From NCBI RefSeq assembly GCF_018614655.1, contig NZ_JAGGOG010000001.1, forward strand, positions 1-64,000: a stretch of 64,000 bases of DNA. Direction: 5' to 3'. The translations under genes were made by a program, and so were the position numbers. The notes beneath the pieces are model-generated. The model did not search any database and was not told the DNA's origin. It saw only the letters and a list, made by a program, of their open reading frames with translations. Below are positions 9,715 through 18,874 of the stretch, one piece after another (position 1 is the stretch's first letter; every line of letters starts with the position of its first letter). This DNA is from Pseudomonas fluorescens (lineage in GTDB: Bacteria; Pseudomonadota; Gammaproteobacteria; Pseudomonadales; Pseudomonadaceae).

Positions 9715-10716
9715 ATGAAACACCTGAAAACCGTTGTGCTCACCAGCGTTCTGGCACTGCTGTCCAACTCGGTCATGGCCGATGCGGCCCATCCGAAAAT
9801 CGGCTTTTCCATCGACGACTTGCGTCTCGAACGCTGGGCTCGTGATCGTGACTACTTCACTGCGGCAGCCGAACAATTGGGCGCCAAGGTCTATGTGCAA
9901 TCGGCTGATGCCAACGAACAACGGCAGATTTCCCAGATCGAAAACCTGATCTCCCGTGGCGTCGATGTGATTGTCATCGTGCCGTTCAATGCCACGGTAT
10001 TGAATAACGTCGTTGCCGAGGCGAAAAAAGCGGGCGTCAAAGTGCTGTCCTACGACCGGCTGATCCTGAACGCCGATATCGATGCCTACATCTCCTTCGA
10101 TAACGAAAAGGTCGGCGAGATGCAGGCCCAAGGTGTGTTGAATGCCCAGCCTAAAGGTAACTACTTCCTGCTCGGCGGTGCACCGACTGACAACAACGCG
10201 AAGATCCTGCGTCAAGGCCAGATGAAGGTGCTGCAGCCTTCTATCGACAAAGGCGACATCAAAATCGTCGGCCAGCAATGGGTCAAGGAATGGAACCCGA
10301 CCGAAGCGCTGAGCATCGTCGAGAACGCCTTGACCGCTAACAACAACAAAATCGACGGCATCGTTGCCTCCAACGACGCGACTGCAGGCGGCGCGATTCA
10401 GGCCCTCGCCGCGCAAAAGCTCGCGGGCAAGGTACCGGTCTCAGGGCAAGACGCCGACCTCGCGGCGATCAAGCGCGTCATCGCCGGCACCCAGACCATG
10501 ACGGTCTACAAACCACTGAAGTTGCTCGCCTCCGAGGCCGCCAAGCTGTCGGTGCAACTGGTGCGTAACGAGAAACCTGCCTACAACTCCCAGTACGACA
10601 ACGGCAGCAAACAGGTCGAAAGCATCCTGCTCAAGCCAACTCCACTGACTAAAGACAACATCAACGTGCTGGAAGAAGACGGGTTCTATACCAAAGCGCA
10701 AATCGACGGGCAGTAA
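9715..10716 (+). CDS. xylF: D-xylose ABC transporter substrate-binding protein
   Basis: Periplasmic binding protein for D-xylose, 333 residues. The signal peptide MKHLKTVVLTSVLALLSNSVMA is followed by HPKIGFSIDDLRLERWARDRDYF, the family hallmark of XylF (the Arg and Asp contact sugar), then GVDVIVIVPFN, GIVASNDATAGGAIQAL and VSGQDADLAAIKRVIAGTQTMTVYKP. The Shine-Dalgarno sequence is AAAGGGA. It lies between xylA and xylG, and a strong hairpin follows it, as often seen where the binding protein must be made in excess over the membrane components. Confidence 0.95.
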   Translation: MKHLKTVVLTSVLALLSNSVMADAAHPKIGFSIDDLRLERWARDRDYFTAAAEQLGAKVYVQSADANEQRQISQIENLISRGVDVIVIVPFNATVLNNVVAEAKKAGVKVLSYDRLILNADIDAYISFDNEKVGEMQAQGVLNAQPKGNYFLLGGAPTDNNAKILRQGQMKVLQPSIDKGDIKIVGQQWVKEWNPTEALSIVENALTANNNKIDGIVASNDATAGGAIQALAAQKLAGKVPVSGQDADLAAIKRVIAGTQTMTVYKPLKLLASEAAKLSVQLVRNEKPAYNSQYDNGSKQVESILLKPTPLTKDNINVLEEDGFYTKAQIDGQ

Positions 10717-10726
10717 CCGTACGGTT

Positions 10727-10761
10727 CCTTGCGGGCGTTGCCGAAGGCGGCACCCGCAAGG
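10727..10761. promoter_or_regulatory. Intercistronic hairpin between xylF and xylG
   Basis: CCTTGCGGG (10727-10735) pairs with CCCGCAAGG (10753-10761), and a short inner GCC/GGC pairing can extend it. There is no T-run. Such a stem right after a binding-protein gene commonly protects its mRNA or attenuates reading into the ATPase gene. Confidence 0.55.
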
Positions 10762-10807
10762 AGCGTGCCTGTCACCTCGCCTTTTCGCTGTGGAATGAGT
10801 ACTCGTC

Positions 10808-12364
10808 ATGTCCGATTATTTGCTTGAAATGAACAACATCGTCAAAACCTTCGATGGCGTCAAAGCGCTCAATGGCATCGACATCAGGATCAAGCCTGGG
10901 GAATGCGTTGGCCTGTGTGGGGAGAACGGGGCCGGTAAATCGACCCTGATGAAAGTACTGTCGGCCGTCTATCCGTGTGGTACCTGGGAGGGCGAGATCC
11001 TCTGGGACGGCAAGCCGCTGCGGGCAAACTCGATCGCCGAAACCGAAGCCGCCGGCATCGTCATCATCCATCAGGAATTGACGCTGGTGCCCGACCTCAG
11101 CGTTGCGGAAAACATCTTCATGGGGCACGAATTGACGCTGCCCGGCGCACGCATGAACTACCCCGCCATGATGCACCGCGCCGAAGCGCTGATGCGCGAA
11201 CTGAACGTGCCGGACATGAATGTCGCCCTGCCCGTCTCGCAATACGGCGGCGGCTACCAGCAACTGGTGGAAATCGCCAAGGCACTGAACAAGAAGGCAC
11301 GCCTGCTCATCCTCGACGAACCCTCCTCGGCGCTGACCCGCTCGGAAATCGACGTGCTGCTGGACATCATCCGCGCGCTCAAAGCCAAGGGCGTCGCCTG
11401 CGTCTACATCTCACACAAACTCGATGAAGTGTCGGCGATCTGCGACACCATTTCGGTGATCCGCGACGGCAAACACATCGCCACCACCGCCATGGCCGAC
11501 ATGGATGTGCCCCGCATCATCACCCAGATGGTCGGCCGTGAGATGAGCAATTTGTACCCCACCGAACCCCATGAGATCGGCGAGGTGCTGTTCGAGGCGC
11601 GTCACATCACTTGCTACGATGTCGACAACCCGAGCCGCAAGCGGGTGGACGATATCTCGTTCTCCCTGCGGCGTGGTGAAATCCTTGGTATCGCCGGGCT
11701 GGTCGGCGCCGGCCGCACGGAGCTGGTGTCAGCGCTGTTTGGCGCCTACCCCGGCCGCTACGACGGCGAGGTCTGGCTGGACGGCAAACCCATCGACACC
11801 CGCACACCGCTGAAGTCCATTCGCGCCGGATTGTGCATGGTTCCCGAAGACCGCAAACGCCAGGGCATCGTCCCGGACCTGGGCGTCGGGCAGAACATCA
11901 CGCTTGCGGTATTGGACAACTTTTCCCACCTCACACGTATCGACGCCGAAGCGGAACTGGGCAGTATCGAGCAGCAAATCCAGCGCATGCACCTGAAGGC
12001 GGCGAACCCCTTCCTGCCGATCACCAGCCTCTCCGGAGGCAACCAGCAGAAAGCGGTCCTGGCCAAAATGCTGCTGACCAAACCTCGCGTGCTGATCCTC
12101 GACGAACCCACTCGCGGTGTGGATGTAGGCGCCAAATACGAGATCTATAAATTGATGGGGGCACTGGCCGCCGAGGGCGTGTCAATCATCATGGTGTCAT
12201 CGGAGTTGGCCGAGGTCCTGGGCGTCTCTGACCGGGTACTGGTGATCGGCGAAGGGCAACTGCGCGGCGATTTCATCAACCAGGAGCTGACCCAGGAGCA
12301 AGTGCTCGCCGCCGCACTTGGCCAGTCGAATGGGCATGACCACAATGATCGGAAGTCCGCGTAA
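10808..12364 (+). CDS. xylG: D-xylose ABC transporter ATP-binding protein
   Basis: Duplicated sugar-type ATPase of 518 residues that energises xylose import. First half: Walker [10 protein letters not shown] (about residue 38), a Q-loop in [19 protein letters not shown], and Walker [13 protein letters not shown]. Second half: degenerate Walker [11 protein letters not shown], signature-like [14 protein letters not shown] and Walker [21 protein letters not shown]. This two-domain arrangement is standard for XylG/RbsA/MglA. The gene ends with TAA directly touching the ATG of xylH, so the two are translationally coupled. Confidence 0.96.
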   Translation: MSDYLLEMNNIVKTFDGVKALNGIDIRIKPGECVGLCGENGAGKSTLMKVLSAVYPCGTWEGEILWDGKPLRANSIAETEAAGIVIIHQELTLVPDLSVAENIFMGHELTLPGARMNYPAMMHRAEALMRELNVPDMNVALPVSQYGGGYQQLVEIAKALNKKARLLILDEPSSALTRSEIDVLLDIIRALKAKGVACVYISHKLDEVSAICDTISVIRDGKHIATTAMADMDVPRIITQMVGREMSNLYPTEPHEIGEVLFEARHITCYDVDNPSRKRVDDISFSLRRGEILGIAGLVGAGRTELVSALFGAYPGRYDGEVWLDGKPIDTRTPLKSIRAGLCMVPEDRKRQGIVPDLGVGQNITLAVLDNFSHLTRIDAEAELGSIEQQIQRMHLKAANPFLPITSLSGGNQQKAVLAKMLLTKPRVLILDEPTRGVDVGAKYEIYKLMGALAAEGVSIIMVSSELAEVLGVSDRVLVIGEGQLRGDFINQELTQEQVLAAALGQSNGHDHNDRKSA

Positions 12365-13501
12365 ATGAAGCAGGTCAAACAGCTATTCACGCGCTACAAA
12401 ATACTCGCCCTGTTTCTCGCCGTTGCCCTCATCTGGCTGTTTTTCAGTTGGCAGACCGAAGGTGGCTTCCTCACGCCACGCAACCTGTCGAACCTGCTGC
12501 GGCAGATGTCCATCACCGGCATTCTCGCCTGCGGCATGGTGTTGGTGATCATCAGTGGCGAAATCGACCTCTCGGTGGGCTCGATGTTGGGCTTGCTCGG
12601 CGGCGTCGCGGCGATTCTCGATGTGGTCTACCACGTGCCGCTGCCGCTCAACCTCGCCATTGTCGCGCTCTGCGGCTTGCTGATTGGCCTGAGCAACGGC
12701 TACATGACTGCGTACCTGCGCATCCCTTCGTTCATCGTGGGCCTGGGCGGGATGTTAGCGTTTCGCGGCGTGCTGTTGGGCATCACCGGCGGCACCACGA
12801 TTGCGCCAGTGTCGGCCGAGCTGGTTTACATCGGCCAAGGCTACCTGCCGACGCTGGTCGGGGTGATTCTGGGTGTGTTGCTGTTCGGGCTCACCTTGTT
12901 TTTGACCTGGCGCCAACGCCGCAACCGCGCCTTACATGGCTTGGCGGTTGCGTCGATGCTGCGCGACACCGTACGCGTGGTGTTGATCGGCCTCGTGCTG
13001 GCGGGCTTCGTCTACACCCTCAACAGCTACGATGGCATTCCCGTGCCCGTACTGCTTCTGCTGGTGCTGCTGGGTGTCTTCAGCTACGTGACCAGCCAAA
13101 CCGTGTTCGGCCGACGCATCTACTCGGTGGGCAGCAACATGGAGGCCACGCGCCTGTCCGGGATCAACGTGCAGGCGGTCAAACTGTGGATCTTCGGCAT
13201 CATGGGTGTGATGTGCGCCCTCGCCGGCCTGGTCAATACCGCACGCCTGGCTGCCGGCTCACCCTCCGCCGGCAACATGGGCGAACTGGACGCCATCGCA
13301 GCCTGCTTCATCGGCGGCACCTCCATGCGCGGGGGCTCGGGCACTGTCTACGGCGCACTGCTCGGTGCGCTGGTGATCAGTAGCCTGGACAACGGCATGT
13401 CGATGCTCGACGTCGACAGCTACTGGCAGATGATCGTCAAGGGCAGCATTTTGGTGCTTGCTGTCTGGGTGGACGTCAGCACCCGCAGTAGCCGGCGCTG
13501 A
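12365..13501 (+). CDS. xylH: D-xylose ABC transporter permease
   Basis: Inner-membrane channel subunit of 378 residues in the RbsC/XylH family. About ten hydrophobic segments are seen, with the family motifs GMVLVIISGEIDLSVGSMLGLLGG near residue 58 and FGRRIYSVGSNMEATRLSGINV followed by AACFIGGTSMRGGSGTVYGALLGALVIS. Its start abuts the xylG stop. A weak stem (GGTGGC 13533-13538, GCCACC 13552-13557) follows the gene without a clear T-run. It closes the xylose operon, and the 134-bp gap to the convergent hydrolase gene holds nothing else. Confidence 0.95.
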   Translation: MKQVKQLFTRYKILALFLAVALIWLFFSWQTEGGFLTPRNLSNLLRQMSITGILACGMVLVIISGEIDLSVGSMLGLLGGVAAILDVVYHVPLPLNLAIVALCGLLIGLSNGYMTAYLRIPSFIVGLGGMLAFRGVLLGITGGTTIAPVSAELVYIGQGYLPTLVGVILGVLLFGLTLFLTWRQRRNRALHGLAVASMLRDTVRVVLIGLVLAGFVYTLNSYDGIPVPVLLLLVLLGVFSYVTSQTVFGRRIYSVGSNMEATRLSGINVQAVKLWIFGIMGVMCALAGLVNTARLAAGSPSAGNMGELDAIAACFIGGTSMRGGSGTVYGALLGALVISSLDNGMSMLDVDSYWQMIVKGSILVLAVWVDVSTRSSRR

Positions 13502-13635
13502 GCAACAACAGGAAGCTTTTGACCCGAAATACGGTGGCGCGCCAGGGGCCTGCCACCTGATTTCAAGCCCGCCCCTTGAGAGTTGATTGATCTACGACGG
13601 GCCGCCTGTCTACCTGCCCGTCACAAACGTCGGGA

Positions 13636-14412
13636 TTACTTCGCCATAGCCGCCTTTTCAATCAGTCGGGCTACCGGCTCCGGATGTGAAACCATCACTA
13701 CATGGGAAGCCCCTTTAACAACTTCCACGTCCCTGGCCTCGGCCCGCTTGGCCATGAACGCCATGGTTTGCGGTGGAATATTCTTGTCCTTATCGCCATA
13801 GATGTACCAGGACGGAATATGCTTCCAGGCGGGTACGCCTGACTGCTCGTTCAACGCCGCCTCGGTGACCGGACGCTGAGTCGCCGCCATCAATGCCGCC
13901 TGCGCGGCGGGGACGTCAGCGGCGAATTGGTCGTGGAACTTATCCTGCTGGATGTACAGATCGTTGCCACCTTCAGCCAGTGCGACAGGTGCAGCAAGAG
14001 TCGGCCCGAGGGTACTCCCCGGGAATTTGCCGGCAAGCCCGGCGACGGTCTCGCCCGCCTCGGGTGCGAATGCGCTGACGTAAACGAGTGCCTTTACATT
14101 GGCACGGTCGTTGGCCGCTTCGCTGATGACATTGCCGCCGTAGGAATGGCCAACCAGCACAACGGGCGACTTGATGCTGGCCAGCAATGCGGAAACAGCC
14201 GCGCCATCGCTTTTCACACTGCGTAAGGGATTGGCTGCGGCAACCACCGTGTAGCCATCTTTCTCGAGGATTTTCACCACACCATTCCAGCTCGAAGCGT
14301 CGGCAAAAGCGCCGTGCACGAGAACGACAGTGGGCTTTTCAACGTGCGCGCAAGCATTGGCGCCTATGATCAGGCTGGCGGTGCAGGCCAGTGCGGCAAT
14401 TACTTTTTTCAT
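13636..14412 (-). CDS. Exported alpha/beta hydrolase
   Basis: A 258-residue serine hydrolase with a signal peptide (residues 1-23, ending ANACA), so probably periplasmic. The fold is shown by VVLVHGAFADASSWNGV (oxyanion His-Gly), the nucleophile elbow VGHSYGGN near residue 91, an acid in YIYGDKDKNIPP and a C-terminal GASHVVMVSHPEPV carrying the catalytic His. Close relatives are annotated as esterases or alpha/beta hydrolases of unknown substrate. It is the last gene of a three-gene reverse-strand set (spacing 23 and 25 bases) with the P460-like cytochrome and the epoxide-hydrolase-like protein; all three are exported. Confidence 0.85.
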   Translation of the reverse strand: MKKVIAALACTASLIIGANACAHVEKPTVVLVHGAFADASSWNGVVKILEKDGYTVVAAANPLRSVKSDGAAVSALLASIKSPVVLVGHSYGGNVISEAANDRANVKALVYVSAFAPEAGETVAGLAGKFPGSTLGPTLAAPVALAEGGNDLYIQQDKFHDQFAADVPAAQAALMAATQRPVTEAALNEQSGVPAWKHIPSWYIYGDKDKNIPPQTMAFMAKRAEARDVEVVKGASHVVMVSHPEPVARLIEKAAMAK

Positions 14413-14435
14413 TGAGAACTCCTTGACCGATTGGG

Positions 14436-14945
14436 CTATTGGGCGAATCGCGTGAAGACGAAGTCGTGGTTCTGCACTCGCGCCTGGTGGCAGGCGAAGC
14501 AGGTCTGGTGCTGTGCCTCATCGGCGGGTTTGCCATTGATAAAGCGACCAAACCCCCAGCCGCCGGTTGATGCATATTTCATTGAGTCCTTGACCATCAC
14601 CTGAACGGTGGTGGCCGCACCGGGGATGGAGGCCGGCTCGAACTCTGGGGACTGAGCGTGTTTCCAGGCGAGCTTCACCAGCACCGTTCCGTCGGGGAAC
14701 GGCAGTGTTGAATCCTGATAGGCCTTGATTGCCAGATCATTGCCCAGAACAGCTCGAAGTTCGTCCAGGGGCGCCGCTTCCTGTGCCGGCGCTATCAGCT
14801 CCCATTTGCGATAACCGTCGGGAAGTTTCACGCCATAGATCGGTGAAGCGTCGCCACCAGTGACGTCGCCCAGGGCGATACTGGTAGCGGTCAGTGCCAC
14901 CGACGCCATGGCAGCGGACAATACGGCCAGGTACTTGAGTTTCAT
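14436..14945 (-). CDS. Cytochrome P460-family haem protein
   Basis: Periplasmic protein of 169 residues. The start MKLKYLAVLSAAMASVALTATSIA has a good GGGGAGAG ribosome binding site and a signal peptide; a longer reading frame upstream lacks both. The body matches the cytochrome P460 domain: YGVKLPDGYRKWELIAP near the start, FPDGTVLVKLAWK, then GGWGFGRFINGKP and a single c-type haem motif in QTCFACHQARVQNHDFVFTRF at the C-terminus. P460 proteins oxidise hydroxylamine or related nitrogen compounds, but this domain also occurs in uncharacterised oxidoreductases. It lies between two hydrolases in one transcript. Confidence 0.82.
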   Translation of the reverse strand: MKLKYLAVLSAAMASVALTATSIALGDVTGGDASPIYGVKLPDGYRKWELIAPAQEAAPLDELRAVLGNDLAIKAYQDSTLPFPDGTVLVKLAWKHAQSPEFEPASIPGAATTVQVMVKDSMKYASTGGWGFGRFINGKPADEAQHQTCFACHQARVQNHDFVFTRFAQ

Positions 14946-14970
14946 CGTTGCTCTCCCCTTCAGGCGTCGA

Positions 14971-16347
14971 TCACTGCCTGTTAGCCTGAATACCCGTGTT
15001 TTTTGCAGCCGCACGCAACGGCCGGAATGCCTCACGCAATTCTTCGCTGAACAATCGAGGCTGCTCCCAGGCAGCGAAGTGGCCGCCCTTGCTGACTTCG
15101 CTGAAGTAGGACAGCGATGGATAGGCACGCTGTGCCCAGACTTTCGGCGCACGGTAGATCTCGTGCGGGAACACGGTGATCGCCACTGGGACCTTGATGT
15201 CCGCTGTCTTTTGCGCCGCGGCGCTGAAGTTATTGTTGTTGTTTTCCCAATAGAAACGGGAGGACGACGCGCCGGTGTTAGTCAGCCAGTACAGGCTGAT
15301 GTCGTCGAGCATCTCATCACGGCCAAGCACACGTTCAGGCTTGCCGTCACTGTCGGTCCAGGCCGCGAATTTTTCGTACATCCACGCCGCCGTACCGGAG
15401 GGCGAATCGGCCAGCAGGTAGCCGATAGTCTGCGGCCGAGTGACCATCATCGCGCCGTAAGCAGCATTGCGACCGAAGAACGTACTCAGCGAGTTATAGG
15501 CCGTGCGTTCCGGGTCGGTCAGCCCGGCCGGTGCCGGATCGCCGCTGTTGATCGGCTTCACCAGCTCCGGCGGTACGGTAGCCGGCATGTTCAGGTGGAT
15601 GCCCAGTAAACCTTGAGGTGCCAGGCGGCCCAATGCGTCCGAGATCACCGAACCATGATCGCCGCCCTGGGACACGTAATGGGTGTAGCCCAGGCGCTTC
15701 ATCAGCACATCCCAAGCTTTGGCCACCCGGTCAGGCCCCCAGCCCAATTCGGTCGGTTTGCCGGAAAAACCATGGCCGGGAATCGACGGAATCACGACAT
15801 CGAAAGCATCTTCTGCCCGCCCGCCATAAGCGGTCGGATCGGTCAGCGGGCCGATAGTTTTAAGGAATTCGAATTGAGAACCCGGCCAGCCGTGAGTGAG
15901 GATCAACGGCATGGCGTTGGGATTGCGCGAGCGCACATGGATGAACTGGATGTCGACGCCATCGATGGTGGTGATGTATTCCGGCAAAGCATTGAGCTTG
16001 GCCTCGGCCTTGCGCCAGTCGTAACCGTTGCCCCAGTACGTCACCAACGCCTGCACCTGCGCCCGTTGCACGCCTTGGGAAATGTCGTTGACGGTCTCCT
16101 TATCAGGCCAGCGGGTGTCTGCGATGCGTTTGCGCAAGTCGGTCAGGCGCGCTTCATCAACATGAATGCGGTAGGGGCGAATGGCCTCCGATTTAGCCGA
16201 TGCCACGCTGGCAGACGCATTGTCGGCAACCGTGGTGGCTGCCCATACACCACTGCTGCCAGCCAGCAGTGCGAGGCCGAACACCTGAACCCTGGCGGAT
16301 GAAGCCAGGCAACGGTGCCAGACAGAAACGGCAGAAACTGCACGCAT
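14971..16347 (-). CDS. Exported epoxide-hydrolase-like protein
   Basis: A 458-residue protein with a signal peptide ending near GVWA. It has the epoxide hydrolase N-terminal domain (FRIHV-type start IRPYRIHVDEARLTDLRKRIADTRWP) and then an alpha/beta hydrolase core: LILTHGWPGSQFEF (oxyanion), IPSIPGHGFSGKP, nucleophile Asp in VSQGGDHGSVISD, and a C-terminal GGHFAAWEQP with the catalytic His. Microsomal-type epoxide hydrolases are usually cytosolic or membrane-bound, so the secretion signal is a noteworthy feature of this subgroup. The ribosome binding site is AGGAG. It is the first gene of the reverse-strand set with the P460-like cytochrome. Confidence 0.85.
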   Translation of the reverse strand: MRAVSAVSVWHRCLASSARVQVFGLALLAGSSGVWAATTVADNASASVASAKSEAIRPYRIHVDEARLTDLRKRIADTRWPDKETVNDISQGVQRAQVQALVTYWGNGYDWRKAEAKLNALPEYITTIDGVDIQFIHVRSRNPNAMPLILTHGWPGSQFEFLKTIGPLTDPTAYGGRAEDAFDVVIPSIPGHGFSGKPTELGWGPDRVAKAWDVLMKRLGYTHYVSQGGDHGSVISDALGRLAPQGLLGIHLNMPATVPPELVKPINSGDPAPAGLTDPERTAYNSLSTFFGRNAAYGAMMVTRPQTIGYLLADSPSGTAAWMYEKFAAWTDSDGKPERVLGRDEMLDDISLYWLTNTGASSSRFYWENNNNNFSAAAQKTADIKVPVAITVFPHEIYRAPKVWAQRAYPSLSYFSEVSKGGHFAAWEQPRLFSEELREAFRPLRAAAKNTGIQANRQ

Positions 16348-16649
16348 GATGAATCTCCTTTTGAGTAAGTGGCCTATAGGCGCGGCGGTCGATACTTAGA
16401 TCTGACTTGCGGGTCTATGGGGCTTATTAAAGGTCGATCCGGTATCTCGGATGTGTCACCAACAGCCCACAAAAGAAACAGTTCGTATCGGGATGCGGCC
16501 TGGATACACAGAGATACATTTGTGTCGGAGAGGATTGGTTGCCGAGAAACAGCGAGAGGGATCTTTGCGGGGCGCATCTGAACCATCGCCGACCCGGCGT
16601 TGGCGTGGCGGTGGCGGTGGATGCCTACCGACTCCACCGTGCTGGAGAT
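16348..16649. other. Intergenic stretch without a gene
   Basis: Gap of 302 bp between the end of the polygalacturonase gene and the start of the epoxide-hydrolase-like gene, both on the reverse strand. It should contain the promoter of the latter. Short readings here have no ribosome binding site and no recognisable similarity. No hairpin with a T-run was found. Confidence 0.6.
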
Positions 16650-18467
16650 CTATAGCGGTGCAGGGTCCACTTCTTTGAAAATCAGCCCCTGGCTGTTACT
16701 CACCCGCCACGGGTTCGTCCCGCCGGTCTCGCTGAAAACAACGCTGTTGAACTGCGAATCCTTCAAGCCATCGATCTGCACCTTGGCCGGGCCCCGCAAG
16801 CGCACGCGTTCAAACACCAGGCCCTGATGCCAGGCGTTGCTCGCGCTATCGCCCTTGACCTCGATCGCCTTGCCTTGTGCATTTTCAACACTCACATCAC
16901 TGACCCGAATATCCTTGAATTGCCCCGGGACAGTTGAACGCTGGTAGTCCAGCTTGGCGTTCGGATCGTTGTAGTCGAGGGTGAAAATGAAAGCCTGTTT
17001 GACGGTGTTGCGGATCGCTGAATCGCGAAAAATCACGTTACGCGCCCCGCCGCCCATGAAGTTTGTACTCTTCATCCGCAAACCGGCATCGGTGCCGTCC
17101 GAGACGTTGTCTTCAGCCAGTATGTTCTGAATCCACGCCCCGGTATGGCTGCCGGCAACCACCATGCCGTGACCTTTGCGGAAGTAGTTGTTGAAGATCC
17201 ACGCATCCTCCTGTGGCGCTTGATGCACCGCATCGGCACCGGTACCCGCGGCAAAATTGACGCAGTCATCACCGGTGTCAAAGAAGTTGTTGAAGACCAT
17301 CGCGCCGTGGCTGTTGGCGAACTCGATGCCGTCGCCGTTGTTGGCGTCGTAGGTTTTGTGCGTGGTATTGGCCAGCACCACGTTCTCGGTCTCCAGGTTC
17401 ATGATCCCGTGGAACGCAGGGTTCACCACGGTGAAACCACCGTAGAAGACGTTTTTCACATTGCGCAGGGTAATCAACGATGAGCGCATCTGCCCGTACG
17501 CATCCTTGATGTTCATTCCCCGCGCCACCGCTTGCTCGACCTGCGCTTTGGCGAGGACGCCGTCCTGCATATAGCGCGTGTTATCGCTGGGCAGGTAGAA
17601 CGGCAATGGCTGACCGCGCTCATCGGTGACATCTGCGCGGCGCTTCCAGCCGTTACCGTCAATCGTGCCCTTGCCGGTGATACGGATGTTTTCGAACGAC
17701 TGGTGCTGGCGTGGGTCACGCGGCAAGGCGTTGATCAACGAGGCCGGACGTACCGTGCTCGAGTACGGGTACTGAATGTAGCCCGCCAGCGGATAGTCTT
17801 CGGCACGTTCCGAACCGAGCAACGTCGCGCCCTCGGCGATTTCCAGGGTCATGTTGCTTTTGAGATACAGCGCACCACTTCTGTAGATGCCTTTGGGCAA
17901 CAGCACTTTGCAGCCAGCGGTACAGGCGTCGATGGTGTTCTGGATGGCCTGGGTATCGAGATTACTGCCGTCGCCCTTGGCGCCATACGTTCTCACGTCG
18001 AATACCGACGCAACCTTGGTCGTGCGTTGCACGAGCGCCGGGCTGTCAGTCGACTCCTTGCCATCGGCACCCACCGAACGCACGGTGAAGCGGTATTGAG
18101 TGTCAGGTTTCAGGCCCTGAGCGGTGTAGCTGTGAATGCCGATGCGGTAGTGAAAGTTCGCGGTGTCCTGCTCGTAGAATCGGTCGATGTAAGCCTTGGC
18201 CGGCGATACCCGGTCATTGTTGGCGTTGCTGCTGCCCAACAGGGTGCCATTGGCGTAGACCCGGTAGTCCCTGATATCGGCATGATCAGCGGGCTTTTCC
18301 CAAACCAGAATGATTTGCTGATCATCGAAGGCCAGGGTTGGCACTTGTAGTTTTGACGGTGCGTCCAGCGCCCACGACGGCAGGCTGCAACTGAGAGCCA
18401 AAGTGGCGGCTAATGGCAACGCCAGAGCATGCTTGCGCTGGGCTGAAGCAAAATGTTGATAAGGCAT
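16650..18467 (-). CDS. Secreted GH28 polygalacturonase with N-terminal fibronectin III domain
   Basis: Pectin-degrading glycoside hydrolase of about 605 residues. The start MPYQHF has AAGGAA upstream and a signal peptide ending SWALDA. A fibronectin type III domain follows (KLQVPTLAFDDQQIILVWEKP to DTQYRFTVRSVGADGKES, about residues 37-140). The catalytic domain is a right-handed beta-helix: VFDVRTYGAKGDG, then the GH28 motifs NGDG (about 375), GDD (about 396, the catalytic pair), GHG (about 430) and R-M-K (about 461). The Fn3-GH28 layout matches exo-poly-alpha-galacturonosidases such as PehX of soft-rot bacteria, so exo-action giving digalacturonate is plausible. It is the last gene of the reverse-strand operon that starts with the enolase-type enzyme. 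Confidence 0.9.
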   Translation of the reverse strand: MPYQHFASAQRKHALALPLAATLALSCSLPSWALDAPSKLQVPTLAFDDQQIILVWEKPADHADIRDYRVYANGTLLGSSNANNDRVSPAKAYIDRFYEQDTANFHYRIGIHSYTAQGLKPDTQYRFTVRSVGADGKESTDSPALVQRTTKVASVFDVRTYGAKGDGSNLDTQAIQNTIDACTAGCKVLLPKGIYRSGALYLKSNMTLEIAEGATLLGSERAEDYPLAGYIQYPYSSTVRPASLINALPRDPRQHQSFENIRITGKGTIDGNGWKRRADVTDERGQPLPFYLPSDNTRYMQDGVLAKAQVEQAVARGMNIKDAYGQMRSSLITLRNVKNVFYGGFTVVNPAFHGIMNLETENVVLANTTHKTYDANNGDGIEFANSHGAMVFNNFFDTGDDCVNFAAGTGADAVHQAPQEDAWIFNNYFRKGHGMVVAGSHTGAWIQNILAEDNVSDGTDAGLRMKSTNFMGGGARNVIFRDSAIRNTVKQAFIFTLDYNDPNAKLDYQRSTVPGQFKDIRVSDVSVENAQGKAIEVKGDSASNAWHQGLVFERVRLRGPAKVQIDGLKDSQFNSVVFSETGGTNPWRVSNSQGLIFKEVDPAPL

Positions 18468-18480
18468 GTTCTTTCCTTGT

Positions 18481-18849
18481 TCAGACCGACAACCCGGTTT
18501 CCTGGAGGTATTGGCTGCGGGTGACGAACGTCTGCCGCGACATTTCCCGGACATCCATGGATAACGTCTCGACGTCCGGCAGCAACGTCACCAGCGCAGC
18601 CAACGTCGCCGAAGCCAGGTGACGCTGCTGTTCGGCGCTACGGCCGGCCAAGAGGTACAGCGCCACATGGACAAAGTCGTCCTGGGTAGCGTCGCAACGA
18701 TAATGAACAAAACTATTGAGTCGCACCTTGATATCCCCCGGTTTGAACAGGCCGAAGGCGTCAAGGGCATCGTGTACGGCAGCGAGCAGCGTTGACTCGC
18801 CGACGCGTTTCGCCAGGGTCTCAGGGCAATCGATAAGGCAATGGGGCAT
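18481..18849 (-). CDS. 5-carboxymethyl-2-hydroxymuconate isomerase-like tautomerase
   Basis: Small cytoplasmic protein of 122 residues in the CHMI branch of the tautomerase/MIF superfamily. The start MPHCLIDCPE puts the catalytic proline directly after the initiator Met, and GGAGAG precedes it. Family signatures seen are GLFKPGDIKVRL and DFVHVALYLLAGRS, with a C-terminal LSMDVREMSRQTFVTRSQY. HpaF-type enzymes act in homoprotocatechuate breakdown, but none of those genes is present. Here it sits between an ABC ATPase and the polygalacturonase in one operon, so a role in isomerising an unsaturated or keto-acid product of uronate breakdown is likelier. That role is inferred. Confidence 0.82.
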   Translation of the reverse strand: MPHCLIDCPETLAKRVGESTLLAAVHDALDAFGLFKPGDIKVRLNSFVHYRCDATQDDFVHVALYLLAGRSAEQQRHLASATLAALVTLLPDVETLSMDVREMSRQTFVTRSQYLQETGLSV

Positions 18850-18874
18850 GTCGCGCTCTCCACAATTGATCCGC

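Noticed and set aside
18481-18849. Homoprotocatechuate (hpa) pathway
   Set aside because: Only the CHMI-like gene is present; no HpaB/C/D/E/G/H homologues occur, and the gene is embedded in a pectin operon.
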